In this document: piece after piece, positions 8,701 through 18,622 of the stretch
How the letters are laid out: each line of letters starts with the position of its first letter
Position numbering within the stretch: position 1 is the first letter of the stretch
Source: Alteribacillus sp. YIM 98480
Lineage (GTDB): Bacteria; Bacillota; Bacilli; Bacillales; Marinococcaceae
DNA length: 64,000 nucleotides
Assembly: GCF_009765375.1 (NCBI RefSeq)
Contig: NZ_VTOK01000009.1
Coordinates: 124,001-188,000, forward strand
Reading direction: 5' to 3'
The notes under the pieces: generated by a model
The model's database searches: none
Told to the model about the DNA's origin: nothing
The model's input: the letters and a program-made list of their open reading frames with translations, nothing else
Translations under genes and position numbers: made by a program

Positions 8701-9310
8701 ACGTGCATGTCTAACTGCAGGTTAAAAACGACTACAGTGGGAACTACAGCGTTTGGCGGGAAGAAAGATAACATACATGCTGTAAATAGGGGCCCCTCTC
8801 CGCTTATTATAACGTTTATATTTTATATTTATACTATTTCACTTTCTTGAAATAATTTGTCTCCTTTGAAAGCTTTTATGAGCATGAAGGTGGTGACGGA
8901 GGACGTAACATCCCTAAATTTTAATAGTAGAACTTACCACAGCTAGTACTACTTCATATCATTCTTTTTTCCGCGCCCTGAAAAAACTTGGCTTTTCAAG
9001 TAATGAGAAATCAACCGGACTATCACATGGACCATATCTTACCCATAGCTAGTAGTTTATATGGAGGTTACATTGCAACCAACACTTATTACAGGGCTTT
9101 TAGCGAAAAGCAGAAATACTATTTTTGGAGATCGTCGCACGGATATTTTGTCCTTACTTTCGTAACAGAATAATTGTTTAGAAGGCTTACTGCTTGCTAG
9201 ACTAAGATAGTAAAATATACTACCATCAATAAAACATTTGAATTCTTAGAGTATATGTGTTGTTTATAAATAGAAGAGAATTTTATTTTGTATACTCGGA
9301 TTAGTTGGTT

Positions 9311-9462
9311 GTTAAGAAAAGTGCAAGCGCCTTACTCACGAGCGACAAGTCATGGAGGACCGGCATATGGAAAGCTGATCTTTGTTTTTCATTGACGAAC
9401 CGAAGGAATCTCGAGCGAGTAGGCGGTGGAGGAAACGCCAAATATTTATTTTTCTTACCTTT
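9311..9462 (+). repeat. Family A MITE-like element, short form (copy A3)
   Basis: About 150 bp, beginning TTAAGAAAAGTGCAAGCGCC and ending AACGCCAAATATTTATTTTT-CTTACC. It shares its inside (ACGAGCGACAAGTC, GGCATATGGAAAGCTGA, TTGACGAACCGAAGGAATCT, CGAGCGAGTAGGCG) with the copy at 20047-20209, and its ends with the longer copies at 2112 and 59492. Confidence 0.85.
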
Positions 9463-9543
9463 TAAAAAAGACCATAGGTGCTGCGAACACCTACGATCCA
9501 AATAGCTTGGTTCCCTTGAAGAGGGATCGGCACGAAGGTAAGA

Positions 9544-9590
9544 AAATCACCCTGCTGAGCGGTCTAACTCCAGGGTGATTTATTTTTTTC
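9544..9590 (+). terminator. Terminator-like hairpin with no gene upstream
   Basis: A perfect 11-bp stem AAATCACCCTG / CAGGGTGATTT followed by a T run. About 80 bases before it are GC-richer than the surroundings and contain GGTTCCCTTGAAGAGGGATC, which can also fold. It may end a small RNA; no promoter was identified. Confidence 0.6.
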
Positions 9591-9944
9591 TGACAGCAGT
9601 GTTACAATTAAAGCTCCAAACGTTAGCATGAGCATGAAGCTTCATATACTGTCACCATAGAACCACGTCTATCTTATAGGTAGGGTGTCGAACCACCTGT
9701 GTTTACCGAAATTATTGTCTTTTTATTCTAGCGTTTTTCTCGGACTTATGGAAAACTAAAATTAGTTGCCTTTCATAAATGGCACGCTTTGAAATTCCGT
9801 GCATTTAGGAGCCTCCATTAATACTTGGAAAGTTTCGGATTGACAAATCAAACGAACTTTGAATAATTATTAAGAAAGACAGTTTCTTAGCCTTCTCTCA
9901 GTCAGTCCTTAAATACAAGCCAGTGGACACAAAGATTTGATGCC

Positions 9945-9985
9945 AACCAGCCCGTCAAAGCGAGGAACAGGCTGGTTTCTTTTTG
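9945..9985 (+). terminator. Terminator-like hairpin with no gene upstream
   Basis: Stem AACCAGCC / GGCTGGTT with a T-rich tail TTCTTTTTG. No coding region precedes it on the plus strand. Confidence 0.6.
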
Positions 9986-10110
9986 CACACTTATGAATGG
10001 CTTAGTCTCTTCTCCTTTTTAAATTACAAAGAATTACGTTCGAATGCTACTTGACTATTAGTTAGAATCTGGACTATGAACTGAATGATAATTTTCCAGC
10101 ATGTTAACTT

Positions 10111-12441
10111 TTACTCATAGCATCTGATCTCATACACTGCTGCCGATGGATCTCCGTTTGTTGAATGTATTGTTAAACGCAGACGATTCGTATAAACAGA
10201 TTCATCTAAATCATGCTGACGGTGGCGCTGATAGTTATCAGTCACGCGAAGGGCCTCTTGCCACTCTCCATCGACCCAGGCATCTACACTATAATCTTTT
10301 GCACATTGGGAATCACGGTAAAATGCTTCATAGGCGTGATACTCACGTAAAATACTACCTGGAAACGTTAACTCAACCTTTGAAATGGTTACAGGCTTAT
10401 CCCATGACAATTCTAGCCAAGGTGCATCTGGTGATGTATCGTCCGACCGCCACAAGTTTGTTGAACGATACGGTCTTGTATAACCACTTAGAACATTTTC
10501 TGCTGGGTAGCAATTTTGTGCTGGTTCCACTTTATAACTCATTGAAATCCCATGGTCGTAGCGTCTCATTCTCTTACCAATATCAAAAGCACAAACTTGC
10601 CCTGGTTCAATTTTTCCTGCTCGATGCCACTCTACATTATTGTTTTGTAATAGGTCTAATCGTATATAACCATTTTTAGGTAAACCATTCGAATCATTAA
10701 GCTGTACAGGCCATGTTACCCATTTTTCTTTTCCAGGGGTGACTTCTAACGTTGTGCTTGCTAATTCTTTTACACCATCCAGCGAATAATCCCAAATATC
10801 TTCAACTACTACTACTTTTGCATCTACGTCTTGTGTTGTCCCAGAGTGGTTTGAAAGACATACAGATAATGTATCAATATTATTGCTTCCTACAGCAATC
10901 CATTGGCCACGCTGCTTTGATAAGTGATCTGTAGGTGATGTTTGATGCTGGGTTTTCCAAAACTTTAACCCTTCGTGTACCCCCTGTGAATTCGGACCTA
11001 CTCCCTTACATATTGCTTCACTGCTTGCGGTCACTTTTGCTTTTCTAGCTAAATCGTTTTCATCTTCATTTTTAGTGTGTAATAAGAAACAGCCATCTCT
11101 CAATAACTGCTGTTTTACCGTATTTATATGGTGATCAGCTACTTCAGGTAATTTAACATCCTGGTTTACAGACACAGCAGCTGCTGTACCTACACCTTGT
11201 CCCATAATGGCAGTGGTTCCCATTACCCTGACAGTTCCAAGAGCAGTATGAGTAGCGCTTACATTTCTTCCAGCCATCATTAAGTTGTCCAAGTCTTTTG
11301 AGATCATCATATTTAATGGAATACCATAAGGACCACAAAGTGTTTTTCTTTGGAAGTCACTCACTGTCTTGTATCCTTCCATAGCTGCTGGTTCACTTGA
11401 AGGTGCAAGCAGGCCTCCAGGAGTATGTAGATCAACGTTCCATCCCCCGAATGCTACCTCATCTTCAAACGCTTTTTTATTTAAAGGGTCATGTTCGGTC
11501 ATGAGGTATCTTCCCATAATCCTGCGGCTTTCTCTTTTCCCCGGAACCTGTCCAATCCATTCCAGAGCATAGTTTTTTGCCACTTCTTTTAATTCAGGAT
11601 CTTTATTTTTAATCCAATCCCATACGCCTAGTGTATGCCGTGTTAATTCATGGCGGATATCTTCGTTTTCATAAATTGTATCCCAAGGAATGCCAATTTC
11701 TATCCACCAATATCCACCACGGTAACGATCATTTTCTTTATGCCCCGTATGCTCCAGTGGCCTTCCCTGTTTATAGAAAAAGCTTGCATCCTCATAATGC
11801 TTTATCCAGCTCGGAGCTTTAAACGGAGCAGGCTTGCCCATGTCCACTGCTTTAAAATGAATGGAACTTCCCATTACATTTTCAGTTGCTTCTTCAGGAG
11901 CATGCGGCTCATTAAACTCAGCGCGTGCTTCCTCTCCTAACCGCCATTCACAACCTGCTTGATCCGCTACAATTCCATCACCTGTACAATCAATAAATAC
12001 TTTTCCTTGAACGGTGAGGTTTACTTCAGCATTTAGTATATAACAGTCAATGCTTTCAATTGTACGATCTTCTGATTTATTCACTCCTTGCACAGTAGTA
12101 TTTAAGAAAACTTCTAAATTTGGTGTATTCATAGCCATATCATACATGGTCATATCCCACACACTGTTGGTCCAGCCATTTTCATTAATTTCCTCATGGT
12201 TTCTAGCTCTTTCTTCAATTAGCAGTTCAGAAATAACACCAGTTTCCCTCGCGTAAGCATGAAAGGCAGCTGAACCGTGGGTAGTTACTCTCACCTCAGA
12301 AGAACTATTTCCCCCAAACACTGGGCGGTCCTGGATAATTGCAGTCTTTGCCCCATTTCTTGCTGCTGATACCGCTGCACAAAATCCTGCCAATCCTCCT
12401 CCACATACAACTACGTCAAATGTTTCTGTTCTATTTTTCAT
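10111..12441 (-). CDS. FAD-dependent oxidoreductase with C-terminal discoidin-like domain
   Basis: A 776-residue protein. N-terminal Rossmann motif VVVCGGGLAGFCAAVSAARNG (about residues 10-30) and the PVFGGNSSSEVR segment place it in the FAD-dependent oxidoreductase group often found in sugar-utilization clusters (FAD_oxidored type). The FAD part ends near residue 450 (NLMMAGRNVSATHTALGTVR, MGTTAIMGQGVGTAAA). The C-terminal 140 or so residues (WRSDDTSPDAPWLELSWD, ISKVELTFPG, NRLRLTIHSTNG) look like an F5/8-type carbohydrate-binding fold. No signal peptide, so cytoplasmic. It is the last gene behind two sugar ABC permeases and a binding protein, 45 bases after the second permease, which points to oxidation of the imported sugar or its derivative. 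The exact substrate is unknown. Confidence 0.8.
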   Translation of the reverse strand: MKNRTETFDVVVCGGGLAGFCAAVSAARNGAKTAIIQDRPVFGGNSSSEVRVTTHGSAAFHAYARETGVISELLIEERARNHEEINENGWTNSVWDMTMYDMAMNTPNLEVFLNTTVQGVNKSEDRTIESIDCYILNAEVNLTVQGKVFIDCTGDGIVADQAGCEWRLGEEARAEFNEPHAPEEATENVMGSSIHFKAVDMGKPAPFKAPSWIKHYEDASFFYKQGRPLEHTGHKENDRYRGGYWWIEIGIPWDTIYENEDIRHELTRHTLGVWDWIKNKDPELKEVAKNYALEWIGQVPGKRESRRIMGRYLMTEHDPLNKKAFEDEVAFGGWNVDLHTPGGLLAPSSEPAAMEGYKTVSDFQRKTLCGPYGIPLNMMISKDLDNLMMAGRNVSATHTALGTVRVMGTTAIMGQGVGTAAAVSVNQDVKLPEVADHHINTVKQQLLRDGCFLLHTKNEDENDLARKAKVTASSEAICKGVGPNSQGVHEGLKFWKTQHQTSPTDHLSKQRGQWIAVGSNNIDTLSVCLSNHSGTTQDVDAKVVVVEDIWDYSLDGVKELASTTLEVTPGKEKWVTWPVQLNDSNGLPKNGYIRLDLLQNNNVEWHRAGKIEPGQVCAFDIGKRMRRYDHGISMSYKVEPAQNCYPAENVLSGYTRPYRSTNLWRSDDTSPDAPWLELSWDKPVTISKVELTFPGSILREYHAYEAFYRDSQCAKDYSVDAWVDGEWQEALRVTDNYQRHRQHDLDESVYTNRLRLTIHSTNGDPSAAVYEIRCYE

Positions 12442-12486
12442 TAATACTACACCTCATCTTTAACAATTTATTTGAAAAGGTATGGA

Positions 12487-13389
12487 TTAACCTTTTACAG
12501 AACCCTCTGTCAAACCTTTAACAAAAAACTTCTGCAACAATAAGAAAAGAATAATGATAGGAGAAACCGCTACCACAGAAGCACTAATTACTAAATCCCA
12601 TGGAACCAATGAAGAAGTAGTCTGGAAAGATGCAATGCCTAAAGGCAATGTCTTCATATGTTCATCCGTTAATACAAGGGATGGCCACATGAAATCGCCC
12701 CAAGTCCACATAAAATTAATAGCTGCGACAGTACAAAGTGTCGGTAACGTATTTGGCAGGATGACTGAAAACAGGATTCTAAGTCGGCCGCACCCATCAA
12801 TGATCGCTGCTTCTTCGAGCTCTTTAGGAACAGATAAAAAGGCCTGCCTTAATAGAAAAACTCCGAAAGGACTGACTAACAAAGGCATGATGACTGCTGC
12901 GTACGTATTTTGTAATCCAAGTGGCGCCATCATCAGATACAAAGGAACAACTAACACTTGAATAGGAATAACAAGAGTAGCAAGCACTAAGAAAAAGAGA
13001 AGATTTCTGCCTCTGAATTTAAGACGCGCCAGCGCATAAGCAACAAGAGGGCAAAAAATTATATTGCCGATAACTACCATTGTGGCTACGAGAGTACTGT
13101 TAAAAAACCATCTAGCCATTGGATATTCGGAAAAAACCTTCTTATAGTTTTCGAAATAAAACCAATTTTCAGGAAAAAAATTAAAGCTGGATATAATCTG
13201 ATCAAGCGGTTCGAGCGAACTTTTTACCATAATGTAAAAAGGAAATATCGCAAATAATGTTATTGGAATAATTATTAAGTACGCAATATAGGAAGAGATG
13301 TTGAGACGCTTTCGGCTCTTCATGCTTTTTACCTTTGGTGTGCCCGTCTCACTTTTCACCCTCTCTTCCTGTAACGAAAGGCTTTTCAT
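12487..13389 (-). CDS. Sugar ABC transporter permease (MalG/CUT1 type)
   Basis: A 300-residue inner-membrane permease with six predicted segments. The MalG-type EAA loop is visible as KELEEAAIIDGCGRLRILFS with PLLVSPFGVFLLRQ before it. With the neighbouring MalF-type permease it would form the channel of a CUT1 sugar importer. Its start overlaps the end of that permease by 4 bases, so translation is coupled. No ATPase gene lies in the operon; as in many Firmicutes a shared MsmX-type ATPase encoded elsewhere is likely. The N-terminal 30 residues are charged and cytoplasmic. Confidence 0.9.
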   Translation of the reverse strand: MKSLSLQEERVKSETGTPKVKSMKSRKRLNISSYIAYLIIIPITLFAIFPFYIMVKSSLEPLDQIISSFNFFPENWFYFENYKKVFSEYPMARWFFNSTLVATMVVIGNIIFCPLVAYALARLKFRGRNLLFFLVLATLVIPIQVLVVPLYLMMAPLGLQNTYAAVIMPLLVSPFGVFLLRQAFLSVPKELEEAAIIDGCGRLRILFSVILPNTLPTLCTVAAINFMWTWGDFMWPSLVLTDEHMKTLPLGIASFQTTSSLVPWDLVISASVVAVSPIIILFLLLQKFFVKGLTEGSVKG

Positions 13390-14285
13390 GCTTTTTCATC
13401 CTCTCTTCCCATAATGAAATATTGAAATATCACTAAACAAAATACAATGATAAAAAGAGCAACAGATGAAGCAGTAGCAAGCCCAAAAGAAGTAAAAATC
13501 TTCTGATACATATAAACAACTAAAGTCATTGTTGCATTACCTGGGCCCCCTTGAGTCATCACCCATATTTGATCAAACACTTTAAACGAATTGATTACCA
13601 ATAGTACGACAACAAAAAACGTGGTAGGACGCAGCAAGGGAAGAGTAAGATGGACAAATTTCTTCCAGCCTCCTGCACCGTCTATATCCATCCCTTCGTA
13701 CAAATCTTTCGGGATTTGGTTCAGTCCTGTGACGAAGATGATTGCGTATAAACCAAATGTCTGCCAAATACTAACCACAATAATAGCAGGCATAGCTAAA
13801 CTAGATTCATAAAGCCATTGTTGTCCTTCAATCCCAAACATATTTAAGAGAGTATTGATGAACCCGCTGGGAGAATACAACAGTGTCCATATAATACCGG
13901 TAATAGCCATTGGAATAACAAGTGGAGTGAGTATGGCAGTTCGGATAATGCGCATACCTCGTAAAGCCTTCTGCACAATCAGTGCTGTTCCCAGCGATAA
14001 TATTAAACTGCCAAAAAAGTAACAGAGTGAAAAATAGACCGTATTCCACAGAGTAGTTGTAAAAACACTGTCTTTAAATAGTAGAAAATCGTAATTAGAT
14101 AATCCGATAAAAGCTTTGTCACCTAGTAAATTCCAATCAAAAAAGCTTATAAATAAGGAATAAAGCATTGGAAAGATGAAGAAACCGCCTAAGAAGATAA
14201 CTGCTGGCAATGAAAAGAGCCAGCCGGTTAAATTTTGATTTCTTTTGCTTAGTGACAACATTCTATTTCCCACCTTTCTCTTCAT
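13386..14285 (-). CDS. Sugar ABC transporter permease (MalF/CUT1 type)
   Basis: A 299-residue inner-membrane permease, partner of the MalG-type gene that follows with a 4-base overlap. Six or so membrane segments; the EAA loop is PKDLYEGMDIDGAGGWKKFV, and FDQIWVMTQGGPGNATMTLV near the C-terminus is a hallmark of MalF-like CUT1 permeases. The first codons (MKRKVGNRMLSLSKRNQ) are basic; the internal ATG at codon 9 is an alternative start. It sits about 60 bases downstream of the binding lipoprotein. Confidence 0.9.
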   Translation of the reverse strand: MKRKVGNRMLSLSKRNQNLTGWLFSLPAVIFLGGFFIFPMLYSLFISFFDWNLLGDKAFIGLSNYDFLLFKDSVFTTTLWNTVYFSLCYFFGSLILSLGTALIVQKALRGMRIIRTAILTPLVIPMAITGIIWTLLYSPSGFINTLLNMFGIEGQQWLYESSLAMPAIIVVSIWQTFGLYAIIFVTGLNQIPKDLYEGMDIDGAGGWKKFVHLTLPLLRPTTFFVVVLLVINSFKVFDQIWVMTQGGPGNATMTLVVYMYQKIFTSFGLATASSVALFIIVFCLVIFQYFIMGREDEKA

Positions 14286-14343
14286 TATTTACGTTGAGGA
14301 GATATGGCGGGGGAATGCCATATCTCCCACATGAAACATAGGT

Positions 14344-15684
14344 TTACTGATTTATTGCTTGATTAACCTGGACATCAATGTTTTGCAAGGCTTCTTCAAT
14401 AGGTGTCTCCCCTGTAATAGCAGGGATAAGATGAGAAGGTTGGGCATTCCATCGCTCTGTATACCCTTGCCTGGATTGGACGAATAAATCAACAGCTCCT
14501 TCATTTACGTTGTTATCAAGCTGCTGATTAAGGGCTTCCCAAACTTCAGAATGTTCACTCATCATTTCATCAATTTCTGCCTTTATCTCCGTGTCTACCT
14601 TGTCCAGATTAAATGGAGAAACATAATGTGCACTTTCCATAAATATTTTTGTTCTCTCTGGAGAAACAAGCCACTTAACAAATTCCCCGGCCGCTTCCTT
14701 CTTTTCGGAATTTGCATTAACAGCAACCCCATGTCCACCAAAGTGGCCTGCAGAAGATTCAGGCCCTTTCGGCATTGGAACCATTCCCCACTTATCAGCC
14801 ATATTTGAATCATCATACCAGCCTTGTTGATCAGCAGTAGGCTGAGTAAAATAGAACATTGCTACTTCCCCATTCCCAAATCCATTCACTGCACTTGGAC
14901 CTGGTACGGAAATATTGTCTTCATAAAAACTTTTCATAAATGATAATGTCTCTTGTCCTGCTGGAGAGTTTAAAGTCGATTCCTTATTCTGGATATACTC
15001 ACCTCCTGCTGCTGCAAACATGGAACCCCAGGAGAGGTTGAGAGCATTAAGGTGTTCATCCATACCATTAATCTGCAGTCCCATCACTTCAGGACTTCCA
15101 CCATTCATTGTTGCTTCAGAAATAGTTTTAGCTGTATTATATAGCTCTTTCCATGTTGCAGGTGGTTCTTCAAAACCGTGTTCTTTCAGAATATCCTTTC
15201 TGTAAAACAACATATTCATCTCATAGCCTAGAGGAAATGCCAGGAGTTCATCGTTTGCTTTATATCCTTCAATTAACGGGTTAAACAAATCTAATTCCTC
15301 TTGGGAGAATCCTAATTCTTCGGCAGATGCTAGTGTATCTGATTCTGTGAAAGCTTCATCTAAAGCTCCTAAGTAAAAGACATCCGGTCCTTGACCTGAT
15401 GTAATCTCAGTCTTAATTTGTTCGCGTCCATCAGACCAGCCTAACATCGTTAAATCGACTTGGACATTATCATGAGAAGAGTTGAACTCCTCCACAAGAG
15501 ATTCAAAGTCTTCCGGTTCAATAAATGGTAATAGAGAGACTTCAATCGTGTTAACCCCATCCCCTGAATCATCATTTCCACTCGCCTCATCACTGCCAGA
15601 ACATCCAGCCACCCAAAGTAATATGAGTATCATTAATGTTATAGATTGCAACTTTTTAGGTCTCATCATTTTAATCTTACCCAT
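14344..15684 (-). CDS. Sugar ABC transporter substrate-binding lipoprotein
   Basis: A 446-residue family 1 extracellular solute-binding protein, anchored outside the membrane by a lipid. The signal peptide ends in the lipobox WVAGC (Cys about 28), followed by an acidic linker (SGSDEASGNDDSGDG). The body has typical CUT1 landmarks: GPDVFYLGALDEAF, AFPLGYEMNMLFYRKDILKE, VNANSEKKEAAGEFVKWLVS. The ATG follows AGGAGGA at good spacing. It is the first structural gene after the LacI regulator, only 9 bases away, followed by two permeases and an oxidoreductase. Sugar not determined; the acidic linker suits a salt-adapted host. Confidence 0.9.
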   Translation of the reverse strand: MGKIKMMRPKKLQSITLMILILLWVAGCSGSDEASGNDDSGDGVNTIEVSLLPFIEPEDFESLVEEFNSSHDNVQVDLTMLGWSDGREQIKTEITSGQGPDVFYLGALDEAFTESDTLASAEELGFSQEELDLFNPLIEGYKANDELLAFPLGYEMNMLFYRKDILKEHGFEEPPATWKELYNTAKTISEATMNGGSPEVMGLQINGMDEHLNALNLSWGSMFAAAGGEYIQNKESTLNSPAGQETLSFMKSFYEDNISVPGPSAVNGFGNGEVAMFYFTQPTADQQGWYDDSNMADKWGMVPMPKGPESSAGHFGGHGVAVNANSEKKEAAGEFVKWLVSPERTKIFMESAHYVSPFNLDKVDTEIKAEIDEMMSEHSEVWEALNQQLDNNVNEGAVDLFVQSRQGYTERWNAQPSHLIPAITGETPIEEALQNIDVQVNQAINQ

Positions 15685-15693
15685 AGGCTCCTC

Positions 15694-16799
<1,106 letters not shown>

Positions 16800-17223
16800 A
16801 ATAATATTATCTGAAAATTCAAATTCTGTCAAGTGTAAATTTATAACCACATAAAAACAACATCCTAAAACAATAGAGATATTTGTGTAATAAGACAAAC
16901 TGTTATGTTTACCTGTTATAACTTTTTTGTTCTATTGTGCTTAAATATTAAGTGAGTTTACAGTTACAAAACTTTGCCATAAAAAGATTTATCAATCATT
17001 TAAGAAGTTTTACAATGCATATTTAATTGCTTTTGAATCCTTTTGGCTGTTTTATTAAATTCTCTTAAAAGAACTTTGCGTATTAAGAACGTGTCCCGTT
17101 GATGTGTGTCTTCTACTCTCTTTTTCTCTTTTTTTCTTGTTCCATCATCCCCAAAATAATTTCCCCAAAGTATAAAAAACTATATAATGGAACAAAAGAA
17201 ATAGAAAAGGAGAGAGATACTAA
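16800..17223. other. Intergenic region, promoter of the M42 peptidase gene
   Basis: AT-rich and without genes. Near the right end ACTATATAATGG gives a good -10 (TATAAT), and AAAGGAG is the ribosome site for the peptidase gene. CCCCAAAGTATAAAAAA just before it resembles one end of family C, but the rest of that element is absent. Confidence 0.4.
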
Positions 17224-18285
17224 ATGAACCCTTCTTCTGAAAAGTTCTTATTCGATTTGCTGCACACCCCCTCCCCTTCTGGTATGGAAGAAGCTATTCA
17301 ACGCAAGTGGCTGGATTACATAAAACCCTACGCAGACAAGCTGCAAACAGATACAGCCGGAAATGCCATGGCTTCCCTGCAGCCTGATGCTCCTTTTCAA
17401 GTTCTTTTAGCAGGCCATTGCGATGAAATTGGTTTTCTCGTTAAATCCATTGATGAGAAAGGATACGTTTATGTGGAAAAACTAGGCGGGATCAGTCATA
17501 AACCTGCACTTGGCATGAAGGTCGATATTTTAGGAACCCACAAACGTATTACAGGTGTTATTGGTGCGAAAGCAGAGCATCATGGCGGTGCCAAAGATTC
17601 ATTTGGCTTTTCTGATTTGTTTATCGACTGCGGGGCCTCTAGCAAAAAGGAGCTGGAAAACTACATTGCTGTAGGAGATACGGCTGTTTATAAACGAGAA
17701 CCGGAACAGCTTTTAAATAACCGGATCAGCGGACGCGGGCTCGATAACCGGACGGGAGCATTTATCGTCGCTGAAACGTTAAGACGTCTTCGCCAGCATA
17801 CTTTACAGGTGGGCGTCACCGCAGTTAGTACGGTCAATGAAGAAACGAACATGGGCGGTGCTTATTTTGCAGGAGCTGGCCTTTCACCCAGCCTCGGTAT
17901 TGCGGTTGATGTAACCTTTGCGACAGACTACCCAGGGGCCAATACGGATAAAACAGCCGATGTCACTCTTGATGGCGGGCCCGTCCTGGCCAAAGGAGCA
18001 CCAATTAATCGGAAAGCTAATCGACTATTAGAGAATGCAGCGAAAGATAAAGAAATTCTCCTGCAATATGAACTCACTCCAAAACATACAGGTACGGATG
18101 CTGACCAGCTGCGAAAAACAGCAAAAGGAGTTCCTATTTCTGTTGTGTCCCTGCCGCTGCGTTACATGCACGCTCCCGTAGAAACAGCCAGTTTAAAGGA
18201 TATAGACCAGACGATTGACCTATTAACTGCGTTTTTAACGAATTTAAATGGTTCCGAAGATTTACGGCCGGTACGTTTAGATTAA
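17224..18285 (+). CDS. M42 family aminopeptidase (glutamyl aminopeptidase / YsdC-like)
   Basis: A 353-residue cytoplasmic metallopeptidase of family M42, which forms large tetrahedral complexes and trims N-terminal residues from peptides. Two-metal site landmarks: VLLAGHCDEIGFLV (His-Asp), GRGLDNRTGAFI (bridging Asp), VNEETNMGGAYFAG (catalytic Glu pair), GIAVDVTFATDYPG (Asp) and YMHAPVET (His near the C-terminus). Full length for the family. The ATG is preceded by AAAGGAGAG. It is a single gene with its own promoter and a strong terminator at 18302. Family M42 also contains proteins annotated as endoglucanases; peptidase activity is more likely. Confidence 0.92.
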   Translation: MNPSSEKFLFDLLHTPSPSGMEEAIQRKWLDYIKPYADKLQTDTAGNAMASLQPDAPFQVLLAGHCDEIGFLVKSIDEKGYVYVEKLGGISHKPALGMKVDILGTHKRITGVIGAKAEHHGGAKDSFGFSDLFIDCGASSKKELENYIAVGDTAVYKREPEQLLNNRISGRGLDNRTGAFIVAETLRRLRQHTLQVGVTAVSTVNEETNMGGAYFAGAGLSPSLGIAVDVTFATDYPGANTDKTADVTLDGGPVLAKGAPINRKANRLLENAAKDKEILLQYELTPKHTGTDADQLRKTAKGVPISVVSLPLRYMHAPVETASLKDIDQTIDLLTAFLTNLNGSEDLRPVRLD

Positions 18286-18301
18286 GCGAGACGACTTGTA
18301 A

Positions 18302-18340
18302 CCCTCCATAGTACTTTCTCATACTATGGGGGGTTTTTTT
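18302..18340 (+). terminator. Intrinsic terminator after the M42 gene
   Basis: Stem CCTCCATAGTA / TACTATGGGGG followed by seven T. Confidence 0.9.
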
Positions 18341-18346
18341 CTTATT

Positions 18347-18478
18347 TTACACTGATAAGAATGTATAAAATTTTAGCGTGAATGAATCATCGACGTCGTC
18401 AAAATTTTGAGGAAATCAGTATAAGTGCAACTAGGCAATTGCCTGCATCTAAGGCTTGACGCTAGTCAAGTTTTCTTT
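18347..18478 (+). repeat. Family B repeat (copy B1)
   Basis: About 130 bp. Blocks: ACACTGATAAGAATG, AAAATTTTAGCGTGAATGAA, GTCGTCAAAATTTTGAGGAA, ATCAGTATAAGTGCAACTAG, and a closing hairpin CTTGACGCTAGTCAAG. The reverse complement of 37566-37693 has the same blocks in the same order. It overlaps the first part of an open frame that precedes the efflux pump gene. Confidence 0.85.
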
Positions 18479-18622
18479 ATATTTTTTCTGAGCATATTAG
18501 AATCAATATCCAGGAATTTAAGTTACAATAAGAAGCGTTCCTTCTTAGCAAAAATGCAGAAAAACTCGATTCAATATTATAATTTTGTGCCAGTGTATAA
18601 AGAAAGGTCGCTTGATACATTT

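Larger units (their letters stand above)
8701..10110. other. 1.4-kb region without a convincing gene
   Basis: Holds a family A repeat (9311-9462), a small hairpin with the loop CTGCGAA (9477-9491), and two terminator-like hairpins on the plus strand (9544-9590, 9945-9985) that do not follow any gene I can support. The open frame at 8988-9173 starts with TTG, has no ribosome site and resembles nothing known to me, so it is not called. The rest shows no recognisable gene. Confidence 0.6.

Noticed and set aside
8988-9173. Open frame of 61 codons in the 8.7-10.1 kb gap
   Set aside because: TTG start, no ribosome site, odd composition (many Y, F and H) and no resemblance to known proteins.
9301-9505. 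Two overlapping open frames of 66 codons on opposite strands
   Set aside because: Both lie inside the family A repeat and simply reflect its GC-richer palindromic sequence.
10146-10679. 177-codon open frame on the plus strand
   Set aside because: Antisense shadow of the FAD oxidoreductase gene, without a ribosome site or recognisable protein.
18425-18622. 66-codon N-terminal extension of the efflux pump
   Set aside because: It overlaps a family B repeat and carries no conserved sequence; the MFS protein is complete without it.
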